Shown in pieces: positions 14,400 through 22,447 of a DNA stretch of 37,981 nt. Origin of the DNA: Bacteroidota bacterium (GTDB lineage Bacteria > Bacteroidota > Ignavibacteria > SZUA-365). The translations under genes and the position numbers were made by a program. The first letter of the stretch is position 1; the number at the start of each line of letters is the position of its first letter. Below the pieces are notes generated by a model, which saw only the letters and a list, made by a program, of their open reading frames with translations, was not told the origin of the DNA and did no database searches. The stretch covers positions 1 through 37,981 of the forward strand of contig JAEYUG010000045.1 in assembly GCA_023432805.1 (NCBI GenBank), read 5' to 3'.

Positions 14400-15860
14400 A
14401 TGTCCACATCGTCGCACATGCGCGCTACGCTTTGCGCATTCGTCGCGCTCATTCTCGTCGCGGTACCGTTCACCGCATCGGCGCAGTTTGATCCATCGAG
14501 TCTGAAGAAGAAGGTCGAACAGACGGTCACATCGAAAGTGCAGGACAAGGCGGGATCCGCCCCTGTGCTGATGGACGGCGAAGAACCGGAGGAAGTGATC
14601 GAAAAGGCCGCACGAGCTGTGCGCCCTCTTCTCGACATGCGCAGTGTCTACAAGGGGATGCTGTCGCAACGCGCACAGGCCGAGGAGTTCTACAACACGT
14701 GCAAGGGTGTCGAGTACGCGACGCAGCGTTCCCGCGTCCAGCAGGCTGTCGCATTGAAACCGACCGCCATGGAACGCAACCAGAGCAGCTACGACGCGGT
14801 GATGACGCGGTTCCCCGCGCATTTCGAGCAGCTCGTCCGTGATCAGCTGATTCCTGAAATCAACAACGCGATCGAGACGGCGTATGCGGAAAAGGCAAAA
14901 GGTGCGACGCGTGCAGGTGCGGCACTTGACGCGGCGGAATCCGCCGTGTTCGTGGCGGACGGCATTCTCCTGATCACACCCGACGACGCGAAGGTTGCGA
15001 AGCTACGAGCCGATGCACAGAAGGCAGCCGCGAGCATGGGAGCGGCGAAGAACGCCGTATTCACGAATGCCTTCGGCAAGAGCAACGCCGGCCGGATCGT
15101 CTTCTCATCCGAGCCGATCGTCGCCGGCAGCGAGAGGGAATCCGCCTTGCGGACCTCGTTCACACCGCGCGACAACATCTACGGGATGATGTACTTCAAG
15201 GGGACGTTCAAGGAAGTGACCGACGGCTCGGGCTATGGTTGGACCAAACTCTTCGTCGACGACAATGAAAAGGCCAGTTACGACTTCAAGCTGCCTGCCG
15301 ACCAGGCGGCACTTCCGTGGCTGAAATCGGAAATCGTCCCTGATCCTGCAGCCTCTACCACGCGCGGAGCGGCGGTGTTCACGAAGGCGATCAGCGAGCT
15401 GTCGCCGCGTCCCCACACGATTCGCGTACAGACGCTCGATGAAAACTGGAAGGTGCTGGCGGAAGGGGAATTCGAACTCGACTGTTCGGACGGACTCGAG
15501 CGCATCGCCGACGTCCATCGGAAGCTGGGCGAGAAGAAGATTGCATCGGTCACACTCCCCGCACCGGCCATGAAAAATGCAGCTCTCGAAAAGGAGTGCA
15601 TCGCCGCGCTGAAGGACTGGAAGGAGACGCCTCTGAAGGTGATCATCACCGATCGCGACTGGACGATACAGCGGCATCCTATCACTGGAGCGATCGTGTC
15701 CAGGATCATCAACACGACGACCGTCGTGAAGAAGCCGGATGGCGGATGCCGGATGTTTCAGATTTCCTTCGAGCAACTCTACAACGGGAAATCCTATGGA
15801 AAGGCACAGCAGTATGGTGTTGGGGATTCAGCCGACATCACCTGCGACAAGGTGAAGTAG
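14400..15860 (+). CDS. Secreted protein of unknown function
   Basis: 486 residues. Start ATG 14400 with AGGAGA 6 nt upstream. The signal peptide (ATLCAFVALILVAVPFTASAQ) is cut near residue 29. Residues 30-210 are helical and charged, with an Ala-rich stretch; residues 220-360 look beta-rich (SGYGWTKLFVDDNEKASYDF), and the C-terminal third (KVIITDRDWTIQRHPITGAIVSR onward) suggests another small beta domain with cysteines (GGCRMF, ITCDK). I recognise no family. It stands alone between the metal operon and a convergent gene, so context does not help. Certain as a gene, unknown in role. Confidence 0.75.
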   Translation: MSTSSHMRATLCAFVALILVAVPFTASAQFDPSSLKKKVEQTVTSKVQDKAGSAPVLMDGEEPEEVIEKAARAVRPLLDMRSVYKGMLSQRAQAEEFYNTCKGVEYATQRSRVQQAVALKPTAMERNQSSYDAVMTRFPAHFEQLVRDQLIPEINNAIETAYAEKAKGATRAGAALDAAESAVFVADGILLITPDDAKVAKLRADAQKAAASMGAAKNAVFTNAFGKSNAGRIVFSSEPIVAGSERESALRTSFTPRDNIYGMMYFKGTFKEVTDGSGYGWTKLFVDDNEKASYDFKLPADQAALPWLKSEIVPDPAASTTRGAAVFTKAISELSPRPHTIRVQTLDENWKVLAEGEFELDCSDGLERIADVHRKLGEKKIASVTLPAPAMKNAALEKECIAALKDWKETPLKVIITDRDWTIQRHPITGAIVSRIINTTTVVKKPDGGCRMFQISFEQLYNGKSYGKAQQYGVGDSADITCDKVK

Positions 15861-15868
15861 CGGATGAT

Positions 15869-15906
15869 GGTCCCGGCGGTGCATGTTGGGCATGCGCCGC
15901 CGGACC
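15869..15906. terminator. Long hairpin between convergent genes
   Basis: GGTCCCGGCGGTGCATG (15869-15885) pairs with CATGCGCCGCCGGACC (15891-15906) with one bulge and one mismatch around a 5-nt loop. It begins 9 bp after the plus-strand stop and 3 bp from the minus-strand stop, so it can serve both genes. Confidence 0.55.
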
Positions 15907-15908
15907 TG

Positions 15909-16721
15909 TCAGAATGCGCGGTCGAAATCACGACGATGGCGCATCGTGACGTCGTGGTCTTCTCCCAGGAGTTTGAACAGTGCGATGCAGATCTTCCGTG
16001 ACGCATCGTCGTTGTAGGCGCGGTCCCGACGCAACACCTCGATGAAGGCGTCCAGTGCCTCATCGAATCGTCCCGCAGCAAGGTGTTCGAAGCCGTTGCG
16101 GAAGTGCTCACGCACGGGAGCCTCGGGCAGGCCGGCGAGGGCATCTGCCCGGGTCAGCAGTGTGGCGAGGGTTCGGACGGCTTCCGCACGTTCGCCATCG
16201 GGACCATCTGGATAGAGATCGCCAACGAGTGTCTGTGCAGCATCCGCATCCTCACAGACAAGAGCGGCCGCCAGACGCACCCGGGCGACGGCATGATCGG
16301 GTCGCTCGACGAGCACGTCGCGGAGGATGCTGATTGTGCGTGGAAGATCGAGGGCCCGGAAGGCGGCATCTGCATCGCCGAGTGCATCGCCATGCGTATC
16401 GGGGAGCGCGCGAGCGAGCCACTGCTCGATCGCCTGTTCTGGGAGCGCGCCGGAGAATTCATCCACAGGTTGACCGTCGATGAACAGTTTCACGTTCGGG
16501 ATGCTGCGGATCGCGTATCGTGCGGCGATGTCGGGAAGCGCTTCGGTGTTGACCTTGGCGAGGTCCCATCGGCCGTCGTGGCGCGCTGCAACGCGTTCGA
16601 GTACCGGACCGAGCATGCGACAGGGAGCACACCACTCGGCCCAGAAGTCCACCACCACCGGAATCGTGCGGCTGCGTTCGATCACTTCAGACTGGAAATC
16701 GACGACATCTCTGACGGACAT
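15909..16721 (-). CDS. cnoX: Thioredoxin-TPR holdase (CnoX/YbbN-like)
   Basis: 270 residues from ATG 16721 (AGGT 6 nt upstream). A thioredoxin domain (1-105) carries VDFWAEWCAPCRMLGP with active-site C31-A-P-C34 and the cis-proline region IRSIPNVKLFIDG. It is followed by TPR-like helices (about 120-215) and a C-terminal segment NGFEHLAAGRFDEALDAFIEVLRRDRAYNDDASRKICIALFKLLG, the arrangement of E. coli CnoX (YbbN), a chaperone that protects substrates from aggregation under oxidative stress. With CAPC rather than the SQHC of E. coli, it may also retain redox activity. Monocistronic. Confidence 0.85.
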   Translation of the reverse strand: MSVRDVVDFQSEVIERSRTIPVVVDFWAEWCAPCRMLGPVLERVAARHDGRWDLAKVNTEALPDIAARYAIRSIPNVKLFIDGQPVDEFSGALPEQAIEQWLARALPDTHGDALGDADAAFRALDLPRTISILRDVLVERPDHAVARVRLAAALVCEDADAAQTLVGDLYPDGPDGERAEAVRTLATLLTRADALAGLPEAPVREHFRNGFEHLAAGRFDEALDAFIEVLRRDRAYNDDASRKICIALFKLLGEDHDVTMRHRRDFDRAF

Positions 16722-16800
16722 TATTCGACCTGAGCTTGTTTGCAATGAACACGACCAATCTCAAATATGATGAATTGCAGCCGGAAACGATGCATCACGC

Positions 16801-18519
16801 ATGATGCAAGATCCGCCTGCTGATCCGTACTTTGCGTCCATGCCTCTGTCGACATCTCCGCGGCTCCATGCCTTTCTCACCTCCCACGCGGCGGTCTTCC
16901 TCCTCTATGCACTCGTCACCCTCCCCTTTGTCCTCCTCCAGGATCTGACGATTCTTCATTGCGATGACTGGGGATTTCTCAACGACATGCGGCTGGGAAT
17001 GTCGCCATACCCGGATGTCATGAACAGCAGAGTCCTGTTCTCGACGTTCTGGTGGCTGATGTACGTTGTGTCCGGCGACACTCTTCAGGGCGCGTATCTC
17101 CTCATTCGGGCTTCGCAGGTGTTCCTGGCATTCAGTGTGGCGACCGGGCTTCATCGCCTGCGCGTGCTGCCTCGCCCCCTGACCATACTCGCCGGACTTC
17201 TCGTTCTGCTCCCCTCCGGTGATCATTCCCGCGAATGGTGGACGATGGCGCATCCATGGTTCGCCACGGGATTCGGATTCGGGTTCTTTCTTCTGATGAT
17301 CGCAGCATACATCTGCGACCATCGGTCCTCGCGCCTGCTGTATGCAGGCATTGCCGTGCTGCTCTCATTCGGGCTGTTCGAGATCCATCTCGGACTTGTC
17401 ATCCTTGTGCTCGGTGTGCTGATCCTTCGTGTACATCGACGCATCCCGATGGCGCTGCTCATCCTCGTTGGAGCGGTCGGGGTCTACATGCTGCTTCACA
17501 CATGGCAGGGTCTGAGCCTTGATGTCAGGGATGACCGTATCAGGGCGATGGGTGCGGATCTTCCCGTCCTGTTCGCTCGCTCCGTGAAGGGCCTCTCCCT
17601 GATTGTGAAATCATGGGGGGCACCCCTGCACTACCGTTCCTCCCTGTCCACGGGCTTCTCCTCGGCAACTGTTCTCGCGGCCTGCTTCCTGAGCATGGCG
17701 ATTGCATGGACTGCTCTTCACCTGCGACGGGAGGTCGGCGCAACCGAAACGGATGCGAACAAGGGGAGCTTCCGCACAGGTCTCAGCGGGATCGGCATGT
17801 TGATGATCGCATTGGCCGCCGCCTTCCTTCCCATCATTCTTGTCATGCCGCCATCCGGCAACGACATCGACTCGCGCACGCTGATGCTGGCGGCCCCGGT
17901 CGCAAACCTGCTGCTGCTCTTCGTCGCGCACGCGATCGCGGGGCGATTCTCGGGCAGAAGCCGGGCCACGACCATCATCACCTGGGCCGGCATGGTGCCG
18001 TTGCTGGCTTCGGGCATCGTGGGCAACCTTGACAGGCTTGTGGAGCACAGGCGGGAATGGGTGGAGGAGAAGCAGATGTTGCGGGCGGTGCTCGTCGATG
18101 CTCCCGACCTTCGTGACAGCACGCATGTCGTGCTTCTCCTCGATCATGACGATCTGACGGCACGGCTTTCGTCGGCGCGTCCAATGTTCGGCGCCACCTT
18201 CCACACGCTGAACGGAGCACTGCAACTGCTCTACGACGATACAACGATTTCAGGGGGACTTCTCAGCACCGTGCGCTTTTCCGACAGACCGCTGCAGACA
18301 TCAGCACTGCGCGGTCCGCTGGCGCATGCACTGGGGTGGCCGCTGCCGCTTGCACGATCGCTCGTCTGGGCATACGATGTACGCACCGGGAATCTGCATG
18401 TCCTTTCCCGCCAAGAGCTGGAGAAGCGGTGGGGACTGGCGCTGCCTGCCTATAATCCGTATACTCGAATCGATACCAACGGCGTGAACAGATCTCCGTG
18501 GCGGTCGCTCATCGAGTAG
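16801..18519 (+). CDS. Polytopic membrane protein of unknown function, GT-C-like N-terminus
   Basis: 572 residues with about 10-12 hydrophobic segments. After the first helix an acidic motif HCDDWGFLND (about residues 53-62) lies in the first outer loop, as in GT-C glycosyltransferases, which transfer sugars from lipid carriers outside the membrane; no further family signature is clear. The C-terminal 170 residues are mostly soluble (HVVLLLDHDDLTARLSSARP). Start: ATG 16801 without a Shine-Dalgarno; ATG 16840 (MPLSTSPRLHAF) is as plausible. It lies 60 bp before cydA but shows no link to respiration. The glycosyltransferase idea is weak inference. Confidence 0.55.
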   Translation: MMQDPPADPYFASMPLSTSPRLHAFLTSHAAVFLLYALVTLPFVLLQDLTILHCDDWGFLNDMRLGMSPYPDVMNSRVLFSTFWWLMYVVSGDTLQGAYLLIRASQVFLAFSVATGLHRLRVLPRPLTILAGLLVLLPSGDHSREWWTMAHPWFATGFGFGFFLLMIAAYICDHRSSRLLYAGIAVLLSFGLFEIHLGLVILVLGVLILRVHRRIPMALLILVGAVGVYMLLHTWQGLSLDVRDDRIRAMGADLPVLFARSVKGLSLIVKSWGAPLHYRSSLSTGFSSATVLAACFLSMAIAWTALHLRREVGATETDANKGSFRTGLSGIGMLMIALAAAFLPIILVMPPSGNDIDSRTLMLAAPVANLLLLFVAHAIAGRFSGRSRATTIITWAGMVPLLASGIVGNLDRLVEHRREWVEEKQMLRAVLVDAPDLRDSTHVVLLLDHDDLTARLSSARPMFGATFHTLNGALQLLYDDTTISGGLLSTVRFSDRPLQTSALRGPLAHALGWPLPLARSLVWAYDVRTGNLHVLSRQELEKRWGLALPAYNPYTRIDTNGVNRSPWRSLIE

Positions 18520-18578
18520 CACTGCCAGATGTGCACGCCTGACACGCACCTCTCACCAAATAGAAAGGCACCTGCGCC

Positions 18579-20033
18579 ATGGACCTGGATGTCCTGTTTC
18601 TGTCGCGATTCCAGTTCGCCTTCACCATCATGTTCCATTACCTGTTCCCGCCGCTGTCGATCGGTCTCGGCGTGCTCATGGTGTTCATGGAAGGCATGTA
18701 CCTGAAGACGAAGGATCCCCACTACGAAGCCATGGCCCGATTCTGGACCAAGATCTTCGCAGTCAACTTCGCCATGGGTGTTGCTTCCGGCATCGTCATG
18801 GAGTTCGAGTTCGGCACCAATTGGGCGACGTACTCCCGCTTTGTCGGCGACGTGTTCGGTTCCGCACTCGCGGCCGAAGGCATTTTCGCCTTCTTCCTCG
18901 AATCAGGGTTCCTGGCCGTGCTCGTGTTCGGGTGGGACCGCGTCTCGCCCCGCATGCACTTCTTCTCGACCATCATGGTCTCGCTCGGTTCGATGTTCTC
19001 CGCCGTGTGGATCGTCGTCGCCAATTCATGGCAGCAGACGCCCTCGGGCTACCACATCGTCGGCGACGGACTCATGGCCCGCGCTGAAATCATCGACTTC
19101 TGGGCAATGGTCTTCAACCCATCCAGCGTCGACCGACTCACCCACACGCTCATCGGCGCCTTCATCATGGGCGCATTTTTCGTCATGAGCATCAACGCGT
19201 GGTACATCCTCAAAGGTCGAAACGTCGCATGGGCGAAGAAGGGCTTCACCATCGCCCTCGTCTTCGGTGCCATCACCTCGCTCGCAGCACTCGTCTCCGG
19301 ACACAGCAATGCCAACATGGTCGCGCGCAACCAACCGGCCAAGCTCGCCGCGTTCGAAGGCCACTACAAGACCGGTGAGGGTGGTGCACCGCTCTACCTC
19401 TTCGGCATTCCCGACGACGACGAACAACGTGTCAAGTACGGCTTCGCAATTCCCGGCGGTCTCAGTTTTCTGATCCACTTCAACACGAGCACCCCGGTAC
19501 CAGGGCTCGACCAGTTCGCCCCCGAAGACCGTCCGCCCGTGCACATTCCCTTCCTCACCTACCACGTGATGATCTCCCTCGGCATGTTCTTCATCGCCAT
19601 CACCATGTTCGCCCTCTGGAAATTCAAACGTGGTACGCTCTTCGAAACCCGCTGGCTCCTCTGGGTATTCGTCTTCGCCGTGCTCGGCGCGATGATCGCC
19701 AATCAGGCAGGATGGATCGCTGCGGAAGTGGGCCGGCAACCCTGGGTCGTCTACGGCCTCTTGCGCACGAGCGATGCGCTTTCAAAGGCAGTCACTGCGG
19801 AAGCCGTGCTCGCCTCCATCATCATGTTCATGATCATCTACGCCCTGCTTTTCATCGTGTGGATCTACATCCTCAACGAGAAAATCCAACACGGACCCGA
19901 CGAATACCTCGCACCCCACGAGCATGGCACAGAGCCCCTCCTCACGACCGTCGCATCCCTTGTGGATAGAGCAGGACCCTCGATGACCGATACCGACGAC
20001 GACAACGACCGCACGCGCGGCGGGAAGGAGTGA
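18579..20033 (+). CDS. cydA: Cytochrome bd quinol oxidase subunit I
   Basis: 484 residues. Conserved ligands are visible: H20 (MFHYLF; heme b595), H189 (DRLTHTLIG) and M331 (YHVMISLG) for heme b558, and the proton-path/heme d region AAEGIFAFFLES with E100 and E108. The quinol-binding Q loop starts GHSNANMVARNQPAKLAAFEGHY (Q252) and is of the short type, lacking the long E. coli C-terminal Q-loop insert. It reduces oxygen to water with electrons from menaquinol or ubiquinol in the inner membrane, with high oxygen affinity. Start ATG 18579 follows AAAGG by 8 nt. Pairs with cydB, 4 bp downstream. No cydDC or cydX in the window. Confidence 0.96.
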   Translation: MDLDVLFLSRFQFAFTIMFHYLFPPLSIGLGVLMVFMEGMYLKTKDPHYEAMARFWTKIFAVNFAMGVASGIVMEFEFGTNWATYSRFVGDVFGSALAAEGIFAFFLESGFLAVLVFGWDRVSPRMHFFSTIMVSLGSMFSAVWIVVANSWQQTPSGYHIVGDGLMARAEIIDFWAMVFNPSSVDRLTHTLIGAFIMGAFFVMSINAWYILKGRNVAWAKKGFTIALVFGAITSLAALVSGHSNANMVARNQPAKLAAFEGHYKTGEGGAPLYLFGIPDDDEQRVKYGFAIPGGLSFLIHFNTSTPVPGLDQFAPEDRPPVHIPFLTYHVMISLGMFFIAITMFALWKFKRGTLFETRWLLWVFVFAVLGAMIANQAGWIAAEVGRQPWVVYGLLRTSDALSKAVTAEAVLASIIMFMIIYALLFIVWIYILNEKIQHGPDEYLAPHEHGTEPLLTTVASLVDRAGPSMTDTDDDNDRTRGGKE

Positions 20034-20037
20034 CACC

Positions 20038-21057
20038 ATGGATCTCAACCTCTTCTGGTTCATCACCCTCGGCGTGCTGCTCACTGGCTACGCCATCCTC
20101 GACGGGTTCGATCTCGGCGTCGGCATCATGCACCTGTTCGTCAAGGACGACCACGAGCGGCGCATCCTCATGAACAGCATCGGTCCCTTGTGGGACGGCA
20201 ACGAAGTCTGGCTCGTCACCTTCGGCGGCGCCCTCTTCGCCGCCTTCCCCCATGCCTACGCCACCGCCTTCAGCGGCTTCTACCTGCCCTTCATGCTCCT
20301 CCTCTTCGCTCTCATCTTCCGCGCCGTCTCGATGGAGTTCCGCTCCAAGCAGGAGATGCGCTGGTGGCGTCGCATGTGGGATGTCTCCTTCACCGCGGCC
20401 AGCACCCTGGCCACATTCCTTTTCGGCGTCGCCGTCGGCAACATGATGATCGGCCTCCCCATCGGTCCCGACATGGAGTACAGCGGCGGCATGCTGCTCG
20501 ATCTGCTCGGACCCTTCCCCCTGCTCATCGGCGCCTTCGCCGTCGTTACCTTTGCGATGCACGGCTCCATCTACCTCTACCTGAAGACAGAAGGCGACCT
20601 GCAGCAGCGCATCCATGGATGGATGTGGCGTACCTTCGGCATCTTCCTCGTCGCCTACGTGCTCGTCACGATCTTCACCATCGCGAGCCTGCCCAGCGCC
20701 GTGCGCAACTTCCAGCAGATCCCCTGGGCCTGGGTCATCGTCGTGCTCAACGTCCTCGCGATCGCCAACATCCCGCGCGCCATCTACCTCGGCAAACCCT
20801 TCTACGCCTTCATCTCGTCATGCTGCACCATCGCGGCCCTGACCTTCCTGTTCGGCTTCTCCCTCTTCCCGAACCTGATCGTCTCCAGCCTCGAACCGAC
20901 CTGGAACCTCACCATCTACAACGCCGCCTCCAGTCAGACCACGCTCGGTATCATGCGCACCATCGCCCTCATCGGCATGCCCTTCGTGCTCACCTACACC
21001 GTCGTCATCTACTGGGTCTTCCGCGGCAAGACCAAACTCGGAAAGTTCAGCTACTGA
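20038..21057 (+). CDS. cydB: Cytochrome bd quinol oxidase subunit II
   Basis: 339 residues, eight to nine membrane helices. The N-terminus LGVLLTGYAILDGFDLGVGI and IGPLWDGNEVWLVTFGGALFAAFP are the family signatures; W/D/E residues there form part of the proton route to heme d. Start ATG 20038 lies 4 bp after cydA with AAGGAG 8 nt upstream, so both are translated from one message. Length is within the normal 335-380. No additional small subunit gene (CydX type) is apparent behind it. Ends facing the cbb3 assembly genes. Confidence 0.96.
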   Translation: MDLNLFWFITLGVLLTGYAILDGFDLGVGIMHLFVKDDHERRILMNSIGPLWDGNEVWLVTFGGALFAAFPHAYATAFSGFYLPFMLLLFALIFRAVSMEFRSKQEMRWWRRMWDVSFTAASTLATFLFGVAVGNMMIGLPIGPDMEYSGGMLLDLLGPFPLLIGAFAVVTFAMHGSIYLYLKTEGDLQQRIHGWMWRTFGIFLVAYVLVTIFTIASLPSAVRNFQQIPWAWVIVVLNVLAIANIPRAIYLGKPFYAFISSCCTIAALTFLFGFSLFPNLIVSSLEPTWNLTIYNAASSQTTLGIMRTIALIGMPFVLTYTVVIYWVFRGKTKLGKFSY

Positions 21058-21074
21058 CGCACCGTCGACGAAAA

Positions 21075-21106
21075 ACGCCCGGCAGTCCGCAAGGAATGCC
21101 GGGCGT
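21075..21106 (-). terminator. Terminator at the end of the act-cco operon
   Basis: Perfect 10-bp stem ACGCCCGGCA (21075-21084) / TGCCGGGCGT (21097-21106), 12-nt loop; on the minus strand it is followed by a T run (the plus strand reads GAAAAACG just before the stem). It separates the convergent cydB and the minus-strand operon and may slow transcription from both sides. Confidence 0.75.
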
Positions 21107-21122
21107 CGTCATTGCAGCCGGT

Positions 21123-21911
21123 TCAATGCTGGCAACAGGGCGGCACGCTGTCGCGCAGTGCCTCCATCGCAGCCCCGGTCGTGTCCACCACCCGATGCAT
21201 GGGTGAGGATGACCCCAACTTCGACGTCACCTTGTCCATGTCAGGACTGAGGAAGGGAATGCCCAGCGACAGCCCGCGCAGAATGAAAAACAGACCCATC
21301 ACCGCAACACCCAGCGGAAGCCACCTGGTGATGCGGCGACGCAGCGTGTGCGTGAGCATCCCTGCTGCGTAGGAGAGGCCCAACAAGGCGGGCGAGGTGC
21401 CAAGACCGAACAGGAACATGAAGAGCGCAGACTCCGCTGCGGAACCAACGCCGAGCGAAGCGGCCAGCGCTGTGTAGACCAGTCCGCAGGGCAGAAACCC
21501 GTTGAGCAGACCGATGCTGAAAAGCGATGTCGAGGATCCGTTCTTGAGCAGGGATCCGAGCCGCACCTGCACCGCACCCGTCACTCGTCCCGACAACACC
21601 TGCGGAAGCAGCCTCTTCCACCATCGTGCAGGGACCGCGACACTCAGCACCATCAGCACGCCAGACGTAATGCCGAGCGCCTGTTGATACCCGGCGAGCG
21701 CCACGCTTTGCCCGATCAATCCGATCACCAATCCGAAGACTGCATAGGTGATCGACCGTCCCAGATTGTACAGCATGCGGCCGGCTGCCAGGCCCCACCC
21801 CCGCGTCTCCCCTCCCACCGGCAGCACGAGCACGATGGGACCACACATCCCGATACAATGCAGACTCCCGAAAAATCCGAGCACGAGTGCGGAGACGATG
21901 GGCCATTCCAT
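21123..21911 (-). CDS. SafE/DsbD_2-like membrane protein of the cbb3 cluster
   Basis: 262 residues, six membrane helices. Helix 1 reads LGFFGSLHCIGMCGP (C19, C23) and the second half LLNGFLPCGLVY (C142), the paired motif of the DsbD_2/UreH-type part of the sulfite exporter TauE/SafE group. Members located at the end of cco operons are thought to help metal (copper) handling or oxidase maturation; the C-terminus PPCCQH adds possible ligands. It overlaps nothing but follows ccoH by 12 bp. No Shine-Dalgarno is visible before ATG 21911, so translation may depend on ccoH. Sulfite export is unlikely here. Confidence 0.78.
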   Translation of the reverse strand: MEWPIVSALVLGFFGSLHCIGMCGPIVLVLPVGGETRGWGLAAGRMLYNLGRSITYAVFGLVIGLIGQSVALAGYQQALGITSGVLMVLSVAVPARWWKRLLPQVLSGRVTGAVQVRLGSLLKNGSSTSLFSIGLLNGFLPCGLVYTALAASLGVGSAAESALFMFLFGLGTSPALLGLSYAAGMLTHTLRRRITRWLPLGVAVMGLFFILRGLSLGIPFLSPDMDKVTSKLGSSSPMHRVVDTTGAAMEALRDSVPPCCQH

Positions 21912-21923
21912 GTGCGTTGTGCG

Positions 21924-22379
21924 CTACTGTACGTAGATGCGTTCTTCGAGGTAGTATGTCAATCCACCGCGCGTCCACGAAAGTTGAACCGTCCACGAAC
22001 CAGCAGCAAGGTCCGATACGGACAGACGCTGTGTGCCGGCCGCATCGAGCGCAATGGGACGCACAACATCGTCACGAGAATCGGAGGAACGGAAGAAATG
22101 CACCTCGCCGCTGACTTCACGCGATGCGCTGCTGTCTGTAAACGCGAGCACACAGGTGCCTGTTGCGGCATCGAGGGTGATCGTCGGTTTCACCGCAAGG
22201 TGCTTGGTGCGCTCGAGCATTTCATAACGCTGCTGATAGGACCGATCCTTCTCGTAGTAGTCGGGTGTCACCATGTTCACGTGTTCCTGACTGAGAATGA
22301 TCACTGCCACCACCGTGCCGACGACGAAGACAATGATGAAGACGGTGATGCCGAGAGCCCAGGGTTCCAGCTTGCGCAT
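21924..22379 (-). CDS. ccoH: cbb3 oxidase assembly protein CcoH/FixH
   Basis: 151 residues: one membrane helix (about 8-30, ALGITVFIIVFVVGTVVAVI) followed by the FixH signature HVNMVTPDYYEKDRSYQQRYE and a periplasmic beta domain with the ending GLTYYLEERIYVQ. FixH/CcoH assists late assembly of the cbb3 oxidase. Start ATG 22379 has AAAGG 8 nt upstream. Between it and ccoG lies a strong GC hairpin (22402-22425). Confidence 0.88.
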   Translation of the reverse strand: MRKLEPWALGITVFIIVFVVGTVVAVIILSQEHVNMVTPDYYEKDRSYQQRYEMLERTKHLAVKPTITLDAATGTCVLAFTDSSASREVSGEVHFFRSSDSRDDVVRPIALDAAGTQRLSVSDLAAGSWTVQLSWTRGGLTYYLEERIYVQ

Positions 22380-22401
22380 GAAAAGCCTTTCCGAGATGGG
22401 A

Positions 22402-22425
22402 CGCGGCCGACAACGGTCGGCCGCG
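22402..22425 (-). other. Intercistronic hairpin between ccoG and ccoH
   Basis: A perfect 10-bp GC-rich stem CGCGGCCGAC / GTCGGCCGCG with tetraloop AACG and no T tract, between the ccoG stop (22448) and the ccoH Shine-Dalgarno. A transcript-stability or processing element is more likely than a terminator. Confidence 0.55.
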
Positions 22426-22447
22426 CATGAGTGATCGGGAATCCGGA

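Noticed and set aside
21057..21075. Search for a CydX-type small subunit after cydB
   Set aside because: Only 17 bp separate the cydB stop from the terminator hairpin; no room for a gene.
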